DNA from: Nymphaea colorata
Lineage: Eukaryota; Streptophyta; Magnoliopsida; Nymphaeales; Nymphaeaceae
Direction: 5' to 3'
DNA length: 64,000 nt
Assembly (NCBI RefSeq): GCF_008831285.2
Contig: NC_045139.1
Location: 26,828,412-26,892,411, forward strand
Shown: one piece after another, positions 22,620-32,259 of the stretch
How positions within the stretch are numbered: position 1 is the first letter of the stretch
Layout of the letters: every line of letters begins with the position of its first letter
The notes under the pieces: model-generated
Seen by the model: the letters and a program-made list of their open reading frames with translations, nothing else
What the model was told of the DNA's origin: nothing
Database searches by the model: none
Program-made: the position numbers and the translations under genes

Positions 22620-24095
22620 CCTTTTATTTGCTTGATACGGTTGCTTCATATAATGAAACCTTGCATGTTACGTTTAGTGGTACTAAAAGAAAATTAGCCA
22701 AAGAGAATTCTGCTATGTTGTGGCATTGGCGCTTAGGACATATCTCTGAAAAGAGAATATAAAGGCTTATGTCAAAAGGAATTCTTGAGTCCCTTGAATT
22801 TGCAGACTTCAATGTTTGCATTGAATGTATAAAGGGAAAATGAACAAACATTAAGGGGTTATAAGTTTTATTTAATCCATTCAATAAGTCTTTCTTTGAA
22901 AGGGAAACGCCCATTTCTTTGAGGATATTGAGTTTGGGAGGTGATCAGGTTATGAACATTGCTTTTGAAGAGGGACCTGAGTCCACTCTATTCAGAAGAA
23001 GGCAATGATGTCGATCTCCATACTGAAGAACAAACTCAACAACCTCAAGAAAATTAAGTAGAGGTGTCACTAAGGAAATCCATATATGGACTAAAGCAAG
23101 TTTTCCAGTCAATGGTATTACAAACTTCATCAAGTTATAGTTTCATTTGGTTTCGAAATTAATATGGTTGATGAATGTGTATACTAAAAGTTCAATGGGG
23201 GCAAATTTATCTTTCTGGTTTTATATGTCGATGATATATTGTTGGCAAGTAATGATGTTGGCATATTACATGAAACTAAGATTTTTAGTCAACAAAGTTT
23301 GACATGAAGGATCTTGGTTGTGCATCTTTTGTATTGGGGATCCAAATATTTCGAGATCGTTCTCGGGGTATTCTTGGATCATCACAAAAGACCTACATTG
23401 ATAAGGTGCTTCAGCGATATGACATGAAGGATTGTAAACCATGAAAGACTCCAGTTGCTAAAGGAGACAAGTTTAGTCTCAAACAGTGCCATAAAAGTAA
23501 AATCGAATCTAAAGAAATGGAAAGGATTTCCTATTTGTCTTTGTGGGAAGCCTTATGTATGTTCAGGTTTGTACTCGTTTGGATATTGCATTTATCATTA
23601 GAATGTTAGGCAGATACTTAAATGATCCTGGTATGGGTCATTGGAAAGCAGCCAAAAGAGTTTTGAGGTAATTAAAAGAACATAAGATTTTATGCTCACA
23701 TACAGGAAGTCAGACCAGTGGGAGATCATTAGGTATTCAGATTCTGACTTTGCTGAGTGCCAAGATAATGGCATTCAATCAGGTTTTGTGATTGCAGAAT
23801 TTTGTCACGAGGCTGCGCATTATGTATGGTATAGAAATACCACTAAGGTTGTTGTGTGACAATAATTCAACAGTCATGTACTCTTATAACAGCCACAGTT
23901 TGTCAAAGTCGAAGCACATCGACATTAAGTTTTTGGACTGTTAAAGAGGGGATACAGAATGGTCAGGTGTCTTTAGAGCATATTGGGACAAACTCTATGA
24001 TTACGGATACGCTTACCAAGGGTTTAACACATAAGGTCTTTCACGAACATGTTGTTCGTATCGGGGTGTTATCCTTGGATGATGTGCTGGTTTAG
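22620..24095 (+). pseudogene. Degraded copia pol (pre-integrase, reverse transcriptase, RNase H)
   Basis: Fragments in several frames can be ordered. A GAG-pre-integrase piece lies near 22713-22840 (LWHWRLGHISEKRI, CIECIKGK). A reverse transcriptase piece lies at 23210-23470, with LYVDDILLASND at 23220-23256 and MKDLGCASFVLGIQIF. RNase H remnants lie at 23730-23850 (SDSDFAECQDNG). A clean C-terminal frame, 23856-24095, has VSLEHIGTNSMITDTLTKGL and ends LSLDDVLV. Integrase and the N-terminal half of reverse transcriptase are missing, and stops are frequent. Because the LTRs are nearly identical, this decay predates the last insertion. Confidence 0.85.
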
Positions 24096-24477
24096 TGGGA
24101 GTTTGTATTTTGTTTGCTCTTATGTATGGACACATATTCAGTTTTCTGCAGAATAATGTTTAAAGTTCTTTGGTTCCATTATGTGTTTGGGTTTTGATCT
24201 CCATAAGGTTTTTAAAGTTGGACCAGTTGAGAATAGACATGTTGTAATCACATTACATGTAATTCTTATGCTATACATCCATATCAGATCTATGTCATTG
24301 ATTATGTTAACATTTGTGATCATTGAAGGTTTAGCTAATTTTTATTATAGTGAAAGCCGCTTTGGTTCTGTGTTGATATGGTCATGGACGAGATTTGTGA
24401 AAATGACGTTTATAAGATAGCAATTATGAGCTCCTAAGGTTTTATGTAATGTCTGAATGTATTAAGACATATTTGGC
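24096..24477 (+). other. 3' untranslated region of the young copia element
   Basis: Non-coding sequence between the RNase H stop codon and the polypurine tract, with frames of about 60-80 codons and no domain. Confidence 0.5.
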
Positions 24478-24490
24478 CAAAGTGGGAGAT
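24478..24490 (+). promoter_or_regulatory. Polypurine tract
   Basis: The purine-rich run AAAGTGGGAGAT lies directly before the 3' LTR. It is the expected primer for plus-strand DNA synthesis. Confidence 0.75.
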
Positions 24491-24958
24491 TGTAAGATCA
24501 TTTGGTGGGCCGACATATGTCTATGAGGAATTTCAGACATTATGGCTGTCTTAACGTAAATATCCGCTTAAGTGATTGCATTTTGGGATATTACGTCATT
24601 TTAGATGGTATGGGGTAATTTTGAAATGTATAGATACCAGTACGCAATTACGAACTCTTTGATGGGTTGAATCCGTAATTGTCCTCATTATATAATGGTA
24701 GTGGTCCCTGGGGTCGTGCGAACAGTTGCTTTTGGTTTCTAGGGTTTTCTCTTTCCCATCTGAGAGAGACCTCACGCGCACTGCACGTACCCTGGAAGAC
24801 CCTGCTGCGATCTTCCCGTGCACCAGATCAGATGGATTCAGGTACGCTTCCGCTTCAGTTTAAAGTTTCGTTTATTTCAATGATTTAGCATGAGCATGAT
24901 CCTGTTTAGGGTATATACATTTGGTTTTGTATATGCGTTATGAGGATAAATCCCAACA
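24491..24958 (+). repeat. 3' LTR of the young copia element
   Basis: 468 bp, TGTAAGATC...CCCAACA, three visible differences from the 5' LTR. The short frames inside it, identical to those in the 5' LTR, are repeat shadows. Confidence 0.95.
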
Positions 24959-24963
24959 GAACC
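24959..24963. repeat. Target-site duplication GAACC, right copy
   Basis: Same five bases as 19129-19133. Confidence 0.95.
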
Positions 24964-25015
24964 ATCAAAACAGAAATTCAGGATTTGATCCTATATCCTA
25001 AATTAAAATATTGAA

Positions 25016-25590
25016 TGTTAAAGGAGAATCGTATCAAAGGAAAATCCTACCGTTTCCAAACCCTTGTAATGGGTTCCTAAAATCAAGGAACCTAACCAAA
25101 TCTATAACATGCTGATTTTCTATATATATTTGCTCCCATCTCTCGCTAATAGATGAGCGAGAGATATTTTCTCATATCCATGTATTACCTCATATTCTAC
25201 TTTCTAGTATTATCATACCATAATTTCATATGGTATCAGAGCTATTTCTTCCCATGGAGGAAAACTAAAGGCGTGTTCTCAAGAAAAGCCTAAATCAAGT
25301 CGACACCAGAACAAAAAAGCAATGGAGAAACAAGTCATCCGTCTCAAGCCTATGATGCTATAGATTAAACAACAATGGACTAAACACATTGATATAGACA
25401 TTCACTTTGTTTGTGATCACATTCAAAACGGCCATCTCACTATTCATCATATTCGTTTTGAGAATCAACTGGCTGATATTATGACCAAAATCTATACCTT
25501 GTCCTCGATCTCTTACTCTTCGTTCCAAACTCAACAGCCTTCCAAGGCTTTTGGGTTTGTGGAGATCTGGATATTAAGGATAAGGATGAA
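25016..25590 (+). mobile_element. Old copia relic: LTR, primer site and RNase H end
   Basis: A short LTR, 25016-25228, starts TGTTAAAGG and ends ATTTCA. It is followed after two bases by the perfect initiator-Met primer site TGGTATCAGAGC at 25231-25242. Soon after, at about 25375-25560, the sequence reads as the C-terminus of copia RNase H (KHIDIDIHFVCDHIQNGHL, then FENQLADIMTK). A second LTR start-like piece (tattaaggataagg) follows at about 25571. Almost all of gag and pol is deleted. It lies just beyond the young copia insertion and is much older. Confidence 0.7.
25231..25242 (+). promoter_or_regulatory. Primer binding site (initiator-Met type) in copia relic
   Basis: TGGTATCAGAGC is the standard copia primer site complementary to the 3' end of initiator methionine tRNA, two bases after the LTR end. 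Confidence 0.85.
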
Positions 25591-25939
25591 GGCATCTAAG
25601 CACATTTACCATAATGTCATCCACCAGAGATAATGGTAAATAGCAATATTGAAGGAAAGGATTGTGATCACAACTTAACACCCTCCATTTGAGAAATTGG
25701 CAAGAACAACAATATTGAAGGAAATGATTGTGATAAATCTATAAACAAATGAAATGTAACAGCCAATCTATAACAGCTAGCCATCTCTGATAAGGGCAAA
25801 TAAAATTTCATGTACTGGAACTTTAGTACAACAATCTTCAAATAAAAAAATTTATTTTGTTAGTATGGATTTCGTCATGCATAAGAGTGTCACCTTACAA
25901 CTGCAGGAAAAAACAAACATGATGATATATTGAATTCAA

Positions 25940-26590
25940 CATAAGTAGAGATAGTTAAAGGTTATATGCTTTCGTTGTTGAATCTCCTCTATGGATTATA
26001 GACTCAAGAGCAACAAACTACATAAAATGCAATTCTAGTGTTTTTGTCAAATATCCAAAGATATCAATAGAAAGATGATGGTTGTTCCTAAGGGAAAATA
26101 GTTGTGTAGAGGTTCAAGGAGTATGAACCAACAAGCTAGATCTACATAATGGACGAAGGTTGCTGCTACACTAAGTATTATATGCACCTAATGTTCGACA
26201 AATCTCATTTTAGTTTCTGCTTTATTGACTTTTGAATATAGCTTTTTAAGACGATTTTTTCGTGATACTGTTTAAAGACTCTATGATCAATTCCCATGTG
26301 TTTTATTCAATGGTTTCTTTGTGTTAGATGTTAGTTCTGATTCTTGCTATGTAAATAGTGGATATCTTAATATGCACGTAAATGTGTCTGTTTTAACTTG
26401 GCATGTTCTTTTGGTGCATATTGGACAAAAGTGATAGATAGACTCATGTATGAGGGATTACTAGGCTTCCTTACAAAAATTGATATGGCAGTTTGTGAAC
26501 ATTGCTTTGCTAGAAAGGTGTCGTTGGAACCATTTGGTAAGGCAATTAGGGTTGCCACACCAATGCCATTAATCCATTGATATATGTGGC
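25940..26590 (+). pseudogene. Copia relic: protease and GAG-pre-integrase
   Basis: Two pieces of one copia polyprotein are visible. At about 25977-26035 the frame reads SPLWIIDSRATNYIKC, the retroviral-type protease active site with arginine where DSGA has glycine, so the site is dead. At 26398-26580 the frame reads WHVLLVHIGQK, then YEGLLGFLTKIDMAVCEHC, the zinc-binding GAG-pre-integrase domain. Stops and shifts lie between. No LTR could be matched to this piece, so it is an isolated fragment or the interior of a larger decayed element. Confidence 0.75.
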
Positions 26591-26599
26591 ATAATGAGC

Positions 26600-27940
26600 G
26601 TAACTACTAGACAAAGGTGCATAGTTTTGACTTTATGATTATTTATTTACTTCGTTCATTTACGTTTTCCTTTTTACAATATACTTTATGAATCCTAAAA
26701 CTTCGGGTTACTGGAATAGCAACTTGTTTCATATTACAATTGGCAGTAATTTGTTGTCACATTTGTCAGTTGTGACAAAGTTTCTTATCCTTATTTTTCT
26801 ATCATGAATCTTAATATAAATATACTTATTGGTGTAGTACTGATTTGTCCTTGTATTTGGGTTTGCCCTTTAGCCGATTTTTATAATTGGAAATATGAAA
26901 TTACGGATTAAATCAGGCCACACATGCAATAAATGATGGGAACGAAATTTCACTGAAAAACTTATTGGTCTTTTTTTTTCAAATTCTATTTGGATGATAA
27001 TATATTTGTTTCTATTTGGGCAGATATACATGACATACACATTAGAAATGCAGGAGATTTACTTTGCAAAATGTTTTGTTGATGTTTCAATGGTATCTGA
27101 AGAAAACAAACTATGGAAGAGGAGTACAAAAAATTGTTAAATTAGAGGATGAAGTCACCAAAGAGATATGAGAAAGGAGATAAAACCTGACTTTATAGCC
27201 AATGTAATAATTGGATTTAAGTAAAGTAATTTTACAATGCATGTACAATCAATAAAAAGGGTTATCATTTGTTTATACCTCTCTCCCTCTCTATTTTGCA
27301 TTTTTATATGTAAAATGCCAATTACTGTGAAATCCCACAACTTTGACTACTGGTAACTCATGTGAATTAAGAACAAGCTTAGCCATCATGAACTCTACAA
27401 ATTTGTTGGGGATTTATATTAATCCTCAACAGTCTTGGTCAAATTCTTTTGATTCCCAACAGTCATACAAAATCACGGAGAGTTCTTAGTGGCCACGACC
27501 GATGGGAATTATAATACTTCTCCTTGGTTTTGGCTGTTGGGAAGTCTTTGAGAATTGCCAATAGTTGAAATCATTTGTAATCACTGATGCCATTGGCCGC
27601 CCGGGTGGCCACGTGTGGGTAATGCATCAAGTATAAAGAAATTAGTACATTTATTAATATGGGTACTTATGACATTGAATTAATTTAATATTTTAAATAA
27701 ATCAATAGCTTGATAAGACTCTGTTAACTTATAAATCGAAGCTTGAACTCTAGAAAGATTTATGTATGTGTTAATTATCCAAATTAAAAGGTAACAATGA
27801 GTAGCTTTGAGGAGGATATGAAGGGCATGCTATTATCCCATTATGAAGTCTCTATATCTTACGAAATTGGCCATTGAGTGGGTGGAGTTCTGCCAAAAGA
27901 CATGGGCTTGTGTAGCCCAAACTTTCCACATTCAAATTTT
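26600..27940. other. Intergenic, no gene seen
   Basis: AT-rich with frequent stops. Nothing supported was recognised. Confidence 0.5.
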
Positions 27941-27945
27941 GTGAG

Positions 27946-28340
27946 AAGACAATATTCTCATTAACTAATCGGGTCATTTGGCTTCAAAGCTTGAAACCCC
28001 CAGCAAAACTATGTGAGAAGCACCTAAGGGGCAACGGAATAAATTAATTCCAAATTTTGAGTCCTTGCTGATCCAGGAATGCAATCATCTGATGGATAAA
28101 AGAAGAAGAGCCATGGAAACCAATATAATACGTATGGGGGAAGACAATATAAACATTAACTAATCGGGTCTCTCAGCTTCAAAGCTTCAAACCCTCCAGC
28201 CAAACTATGAGAGAAGCTCCTATGGAGGAAGGGAATAAATCAATGCAAACTTTGAGTCCTGTTGATCTAGGAATGCAATCATGTGATCGACCAAAAAATA
28301 AAAAAAAGAAAAGTCATGGAAAGCAATATAAGGTGTGTAT
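27946..28340. repeat. Diverged tandem duplication, unit about 196 bp
   Basis: The unit starting agacaatattctcattaac at 27946 recurs as agacaatataaacattaac at 28142. The two copies share landmarks throughout: aactaatcgggtc, cttcaaagctt, gagtcct, aggaatgcaatcat and catggaaa. They are head to tail with many substitutions, so the duplication is old. The 71-residue frame at 28207-28422 lies in the second copy and has no domain. Confidence 0.75.
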
Positions 28341-28565
28341 TAAATTAAACCCTAAAACAGAGAAGTCAAACATGATCATCCATGCCTTGATGAAGAAAAT
28401 CAAAAGAGAAGTGGAAAATTAAGCAACAATACCCAAGTAAATTGTGAGAAAAGAAAAAAAACTACAGGGGAATTACGCCTTTCGCTTTCAAAGTAGAACG
28501 GATTCCCTTCAGAACTCAACATAGTAAATAATTTTGCTTCATAACATGCAGAGTGGGTCAGGGTG

Positions 28566-28700
28566 GACGCACTTTTAATTTATGTGCGAACTTTTTTGTT
28601 ATTTGTGGCACTTTACTTTACTTAATAGAGTACTTTACCCAGTAGAGACATTGTGAAAAGTAAGTGTCACAAATAACACTTCAAAAGTGACAAAAGCGTC
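28566..28700. mobile_element. Fold-back MITE, about 135 bp
   Basis: The sequence starting GACGCACTTTTAATTT and running through gttatttgtggcacttta is mirrored by aagtgtcacaaataac and ending AAAAGCGTC. The whole 135 bases can fold into one imperfect hairpin, with arms of about 55 bases. It has no coding capacity. Confidence 0.6.
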
Positions 28701-30230
28701 AGCATAGAATAACCAACCATTGTATAAGTATAACTGACGGGAAAAAAGTGTTAGTATAGAACAACCATCTTGTAATATGTGTTGTCTCTTAGGACATCTA
28801 GGTTAAATCTTCCCGTAGATTTTGTCTACGACTCTGTTGGAGGTGGCATTTTGCTTTTTATAAAACTATAACAAATTAAGATTAGATACATTGTTGATTA
28901 GCCAGGCTACTGTGTTGTGTGTGAAAAGTGAGAGGCTATGTTGCATATTTTCACTGTATGATGATGGTATTCTTTCAATAGGAAATTATAATAAAATGAT
29001 AACAAAGACTAATTTTGGTTAAATAAGAATTCCAAAATGAAAGACATTGGTGAAGTGTCCTATATACTAGTTGTATAAATAATTCGGAATAGAAAATCTA
29101 GAATTTTAAGGCTTAATCAAGAAGCATACATTGATTACATATTAAAGAAAACTTAGAATGAACATTTTGAACAAATTAAAGCTTTGTAGCAAAATAAATT
29201 AAGTAGGTGCTGCTATCCCAGTAAGTGGCAATAAAAGTTAGATGTACTATATGCTCAGGCTGTTGGCAGCCTATGTACTTAATATTGTGTACAATATTAA
29301 AATTTGCTTAAACTTTTTGTAGGTCTTGTCAGCCGACAACAAAGAAATTCAGCCCTCAGCAGCAAATGGTTAAAAATTAATATTTGATATATGAACGAAA
29401 AACAACGGTTAATATTATGCTATCAAACTAAAGATCTTTTTTTTTTTTTTTTGGATATTCTAATGCTGCGTTTTACTGACTGTAAAGTCGATGAGCAGGT
29501 CTACACAGTTACTTTTTTCTTTTTGGAGGTGGAGCCGTTGCTTGGTCCTCTAAGAAATAAAGTTCTATTGCTCAACTTATATACTTAAAATTGCTCATAA
29601 GGCAGTCCACCCATATTGTCATAATTAGACAACAACATTATTGATGGAAATTGAAATTGTGAACTTGCAAAGTAAACATATAATGGTAAAATACCTCTAC
29701 ATGCATGAAATGATTCAAAAAAAAGGAAAGGAATTACATTGATCTATACATGACAACTAATATGGTTTTTGATCTTAACTCATGTGAGGCTGATATATAT
29801 ATGTAACCTTGAGTTAAAGGAATAATTAAGTTTTGTTGGGCAATCAAAGAATGAGAAACCACGTAATTACAGAGCAAATATGGACTCTCATGACCTAAGT
29901 GCGAAATGTTGGGTTACGACTATGAGCCATGCTCGTAGATTTATGATAGATGGGAGAGCACATTCATCTGTCACAAGGACTATTACGAAACAATATCAAA
30001 ATTATTACATTCAATTAGAAAATAACTTTACCTATTTGCCATGTAAATGATGAGCATAGACAGTAACAGAAAAATCAGGGGAGCCACATTAAAAGGCCCA
30101 ACATTCTCCTATAAGAATTTATAGATTTTTACAGAATTCATATAGACTCAAAAGATTAGCCTCTGAAGGTTTGGAAAGCCCTCAACCGATCACCTTTACT
30201 TCTTCGTTCTTCTTTTTCTCATTCTCTCCC
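28701..30230. other. Intergenic, no gene seen
   Basis: AT-rich, with a poly-T tract at 29438-29453. No supported feature. Confidence 0.5.
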
Positions 30231-30239
30231 TTGATTTTC

Positions 30240-30790
30240 CTTAGTATATGCTTTGCGTCCACAGGTGTTGATTCAGAAATAGGCTCCAGGGTCGTGCTGG
30301 AAAAGTGCAAAGGTCGAGTCCCATCAAAATCTTACTCATTGAGTGGCTGATGGCGGCGTTGTGCAGCTTGGCCCCCATCTTTAGGAGAATCTTGAGAGGG
30401 AGTTGGATGAAGTAGAGGAGCGTGGAGGACACCAACATCGTTACCAGCTCGCTCATCAGTTGGATTCCTATAAAAACTAGGTACAAATGGTGGCAGTCTG
30501 TCTGTGTTCCCAAATAAGAGCCCTGGGAATGAAAGAAAGTGAGGAGGATTTTGGCCCTTCTTCGGTGATTTCCGCTCACCAGATGGAGACTCTGAGGGTG
30601 CACCATCTCGATCGACTACTATCTTGGGCAAGGCTATTGACGAGCGACGTGCAGCTGAGCAACGGGATGGTGGTGCCGGTAGAGACGACGGCCATGTTCA
30701 ACATGTGGGCGATACCCACCACGGCAACGTGAAGGAGGATATGCAGAGGCAGCCAATGAACGGTCATCATCATCATCAGCTACTCGGTTG
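30240..30790 (-). pseudogene. Gene fragment of unknown family, minus-strand arm
   Basis: On the minus strand the segment around 30580-30776 encodes a hydrophobic stretch (HILLHVAVVGIAHMLNMAVV, then TTIPLLSCTSLVNSLAQD). Further down, 30606-30241 has SELVTMLVSSTLLYFIQL in another frame. The alternating hydrophobic segments suggest a membrane protein. I do not recognise the family. The first part is homologous to 30840-30980 on the plus strand, so the two are diverged copies facing each other. Frames are broken and no start is convincing. Confidence 0.35.
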
Positions 30791-30829
30791 CCATCTTCAT
30801 GAACCTCTTGGACTTAAATTCTCCTGTGT

Positions 30830-31040
30830 CCTCCGACCCATTTGCTGTCGTGCGTTATGGCCCACAAGGCAACCATGCTCATCGTCCCTTCCGCCACCAT
30901 CCCGTTGCTCAGCTGCATATCCCTCACTGACAGCCTTGCCCGTGATACCGGCCGGCCGGGAAGGTGCACCTTCAAATTCTCCACATCGGCGTCCTCCCCA
31001 CTCCTCTCCTTTCCTCCAACCCTCTCAAGCTTCTCTTAAG
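30830..31040 (+). pseudogene. Gene fragment of unknown family, plus-strand arm
   Basis: The plus-strand frame 30842-31039 encodes MAHKATMLIVPSATIPLLSC, then ISLTDSLARD, parallel to the minus-strand fragment at 30580-30776. The DNA shares ccaccatcccgttgctcagc exactly with the reverse complement of the other arm. It is a partial inverted copy. Confidence 0.35.
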
Positions 31041-31094
31041 TATGAGGGTTAAGTATGAGGCTAAGCACCATTAATGGTGCCACCACTCAGTTAG

Positions 31095-32131
31095 TAGTCT
31101 TGGTCTCTAAGCTGCTGGATAAGTTTCGCTGCTTCGAGCTGCGACAGCGATGCTTTTGCCTAGCAGACTGCAACGCACTCCCACCCACCGATGATCATCA
31201 GCAACTGCACAAACACAAGAAGCAGAGTTAGAAGCGGGTTATATAAACACAAGAATCAGAGTTAGAAGCATAAAAGAGTGTATAATGACCAAAATATCTT
31301 TAAAGTAAACGATGAAAGTTATGATAAGGATAAAAAGAGATCGTAAAAAAAGTAAAAATACTAATAAAGTACACTTCGAAGTTGTCTACATGCGCACAAC
31401 AGAGTTGATGTTGTCGGCTGTTGTGTGTGAAACGCGTTCAGAAATTGACCACACGATTAGATGTGGTTGGCCAGCAGGCACTTAATTTGTTACTCTAATT
31501 TGTTTACATGACATCAAACAGAAATGCATAAGACCATTTGCATAATATTTGAAGGGCACGAAGAAAATAATTTTATTTTGGCCCTAACAAAGATCGATGG
31601 CGAACGTACGGTTTTTTCAAAGACGTGGAAATAAATAGGTATCTGCATATTCAAAATTCAATTTAAGCTAAAAATATTATGACAATCGTTGGAAGTATAC
31701 GGCTTCAAATTGATTTCCAAGAGACATTAACAGTCGGCTTTGCTATTTTGATTCTTCTAAGTATGAGAAGAAACATCTTTCGTTGATGCACGTTTTTCAC
31801 ATCTGAAACCGTAGTTGGTTTCCTTCCTTTTCTCTGTCTTGCTAAATTTATGAATGATTTGTGTTGTATAAGATCTGTGTAACAGTCTGGACTATAATAT
31901 CCATTCCCCATTGCCCTTCTCCCTGTTAAAAGGTGGTGAGTTGTTGACCTCTTACTCACCTGGTAGAACAGATGCATAATAATCGTGGTTTCAGCCACAG
32001 ACTTATAAAACAGAAACCAGGTACAGAATTTCAAACTCAGAGAGAGACAGAGAGAGAGATTATACCTGTAAGGCTGTACCATTAATTGATACTACTAATA
32101 GGAGGTAAAGAAACAATGGCACCACCAACAT
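31095..32131 (-). pseudogene. GH17 beta-1,3-glucanase relic (signal-peptide exon, intron, start of exon 2)
   Basis: Exon 1 at 32131-32066 reads MLVVPLFLYLLLVVSINGT, a hydrophobic signal peptide, and ends at a GT donor (CAG|GTATAA). After an 861-bp intron, an acceptor (TTTGTGCAG) at 31205-31206 opens exon 2. Two adjacent frames of exon 2 give VGVRCSLLGKS and then SQLEAAKLIQQLRDQ. These align with the VGVCYGMLGDN and SRPEAVQLIQS segments of the GH17 pseudogene at 57.2 kb, with a one-base shift between them. Homology stops near 31095, so the catalytic barrel is missing. Upstream DNA also matches the promoter of the other copy. It is a truncated duplicate of a secreted glucanase gene. Confidence 0.65.
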
Positions 32132-32236
32132 ATGGCAGAAGTAGCCATCTAGACGAGGAAAAGGAAGGAAGAAAAGAAGTAAAAGAAAGTTGCACCAACG
32201 GTGGATACTGTGAGGTGGTTATTCTCCGCACGCACA

Positions 32237-32244
32237 TATTTATA
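32237..32244 (-). promoter_or_regulatory. TATA box of the GH17 relic
   Basis: TATAAATA on the minus strand, 106 bases upstream of the exon-1 ATG, in the context TATAAATATGTGC. The same box, context and spacing occur at 58000-58007 for the other GH17 copy. Confidence 0.65.
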
Positions 32245-32259
32245 GACGCCAACACCAAG

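Larger units (their letters stand above)
19134..24958 (+). mobile_element. Young non-autonomous Ty1/copia retrotransposon (5.8 kb)
   Basis: The element has two 468-bp LTRs starting TGTAAGATC and ending CCCAACA, flanked by the 5-bp duplication GAACC. The LTRs differ at only three positions that I can see (about 0.6 percent), so it inserted recently. Inside are a GC-rich leader, a CCGGTT repeat array, a partly duplicated gag frame and a pol region riddled with stops and missing most of integrase and early reverse transcriptase. It must have moved with proteins supplied by a relative. It sits just upstream of an F-box pseudogene on the opposite strand. Confidence 0.95.
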
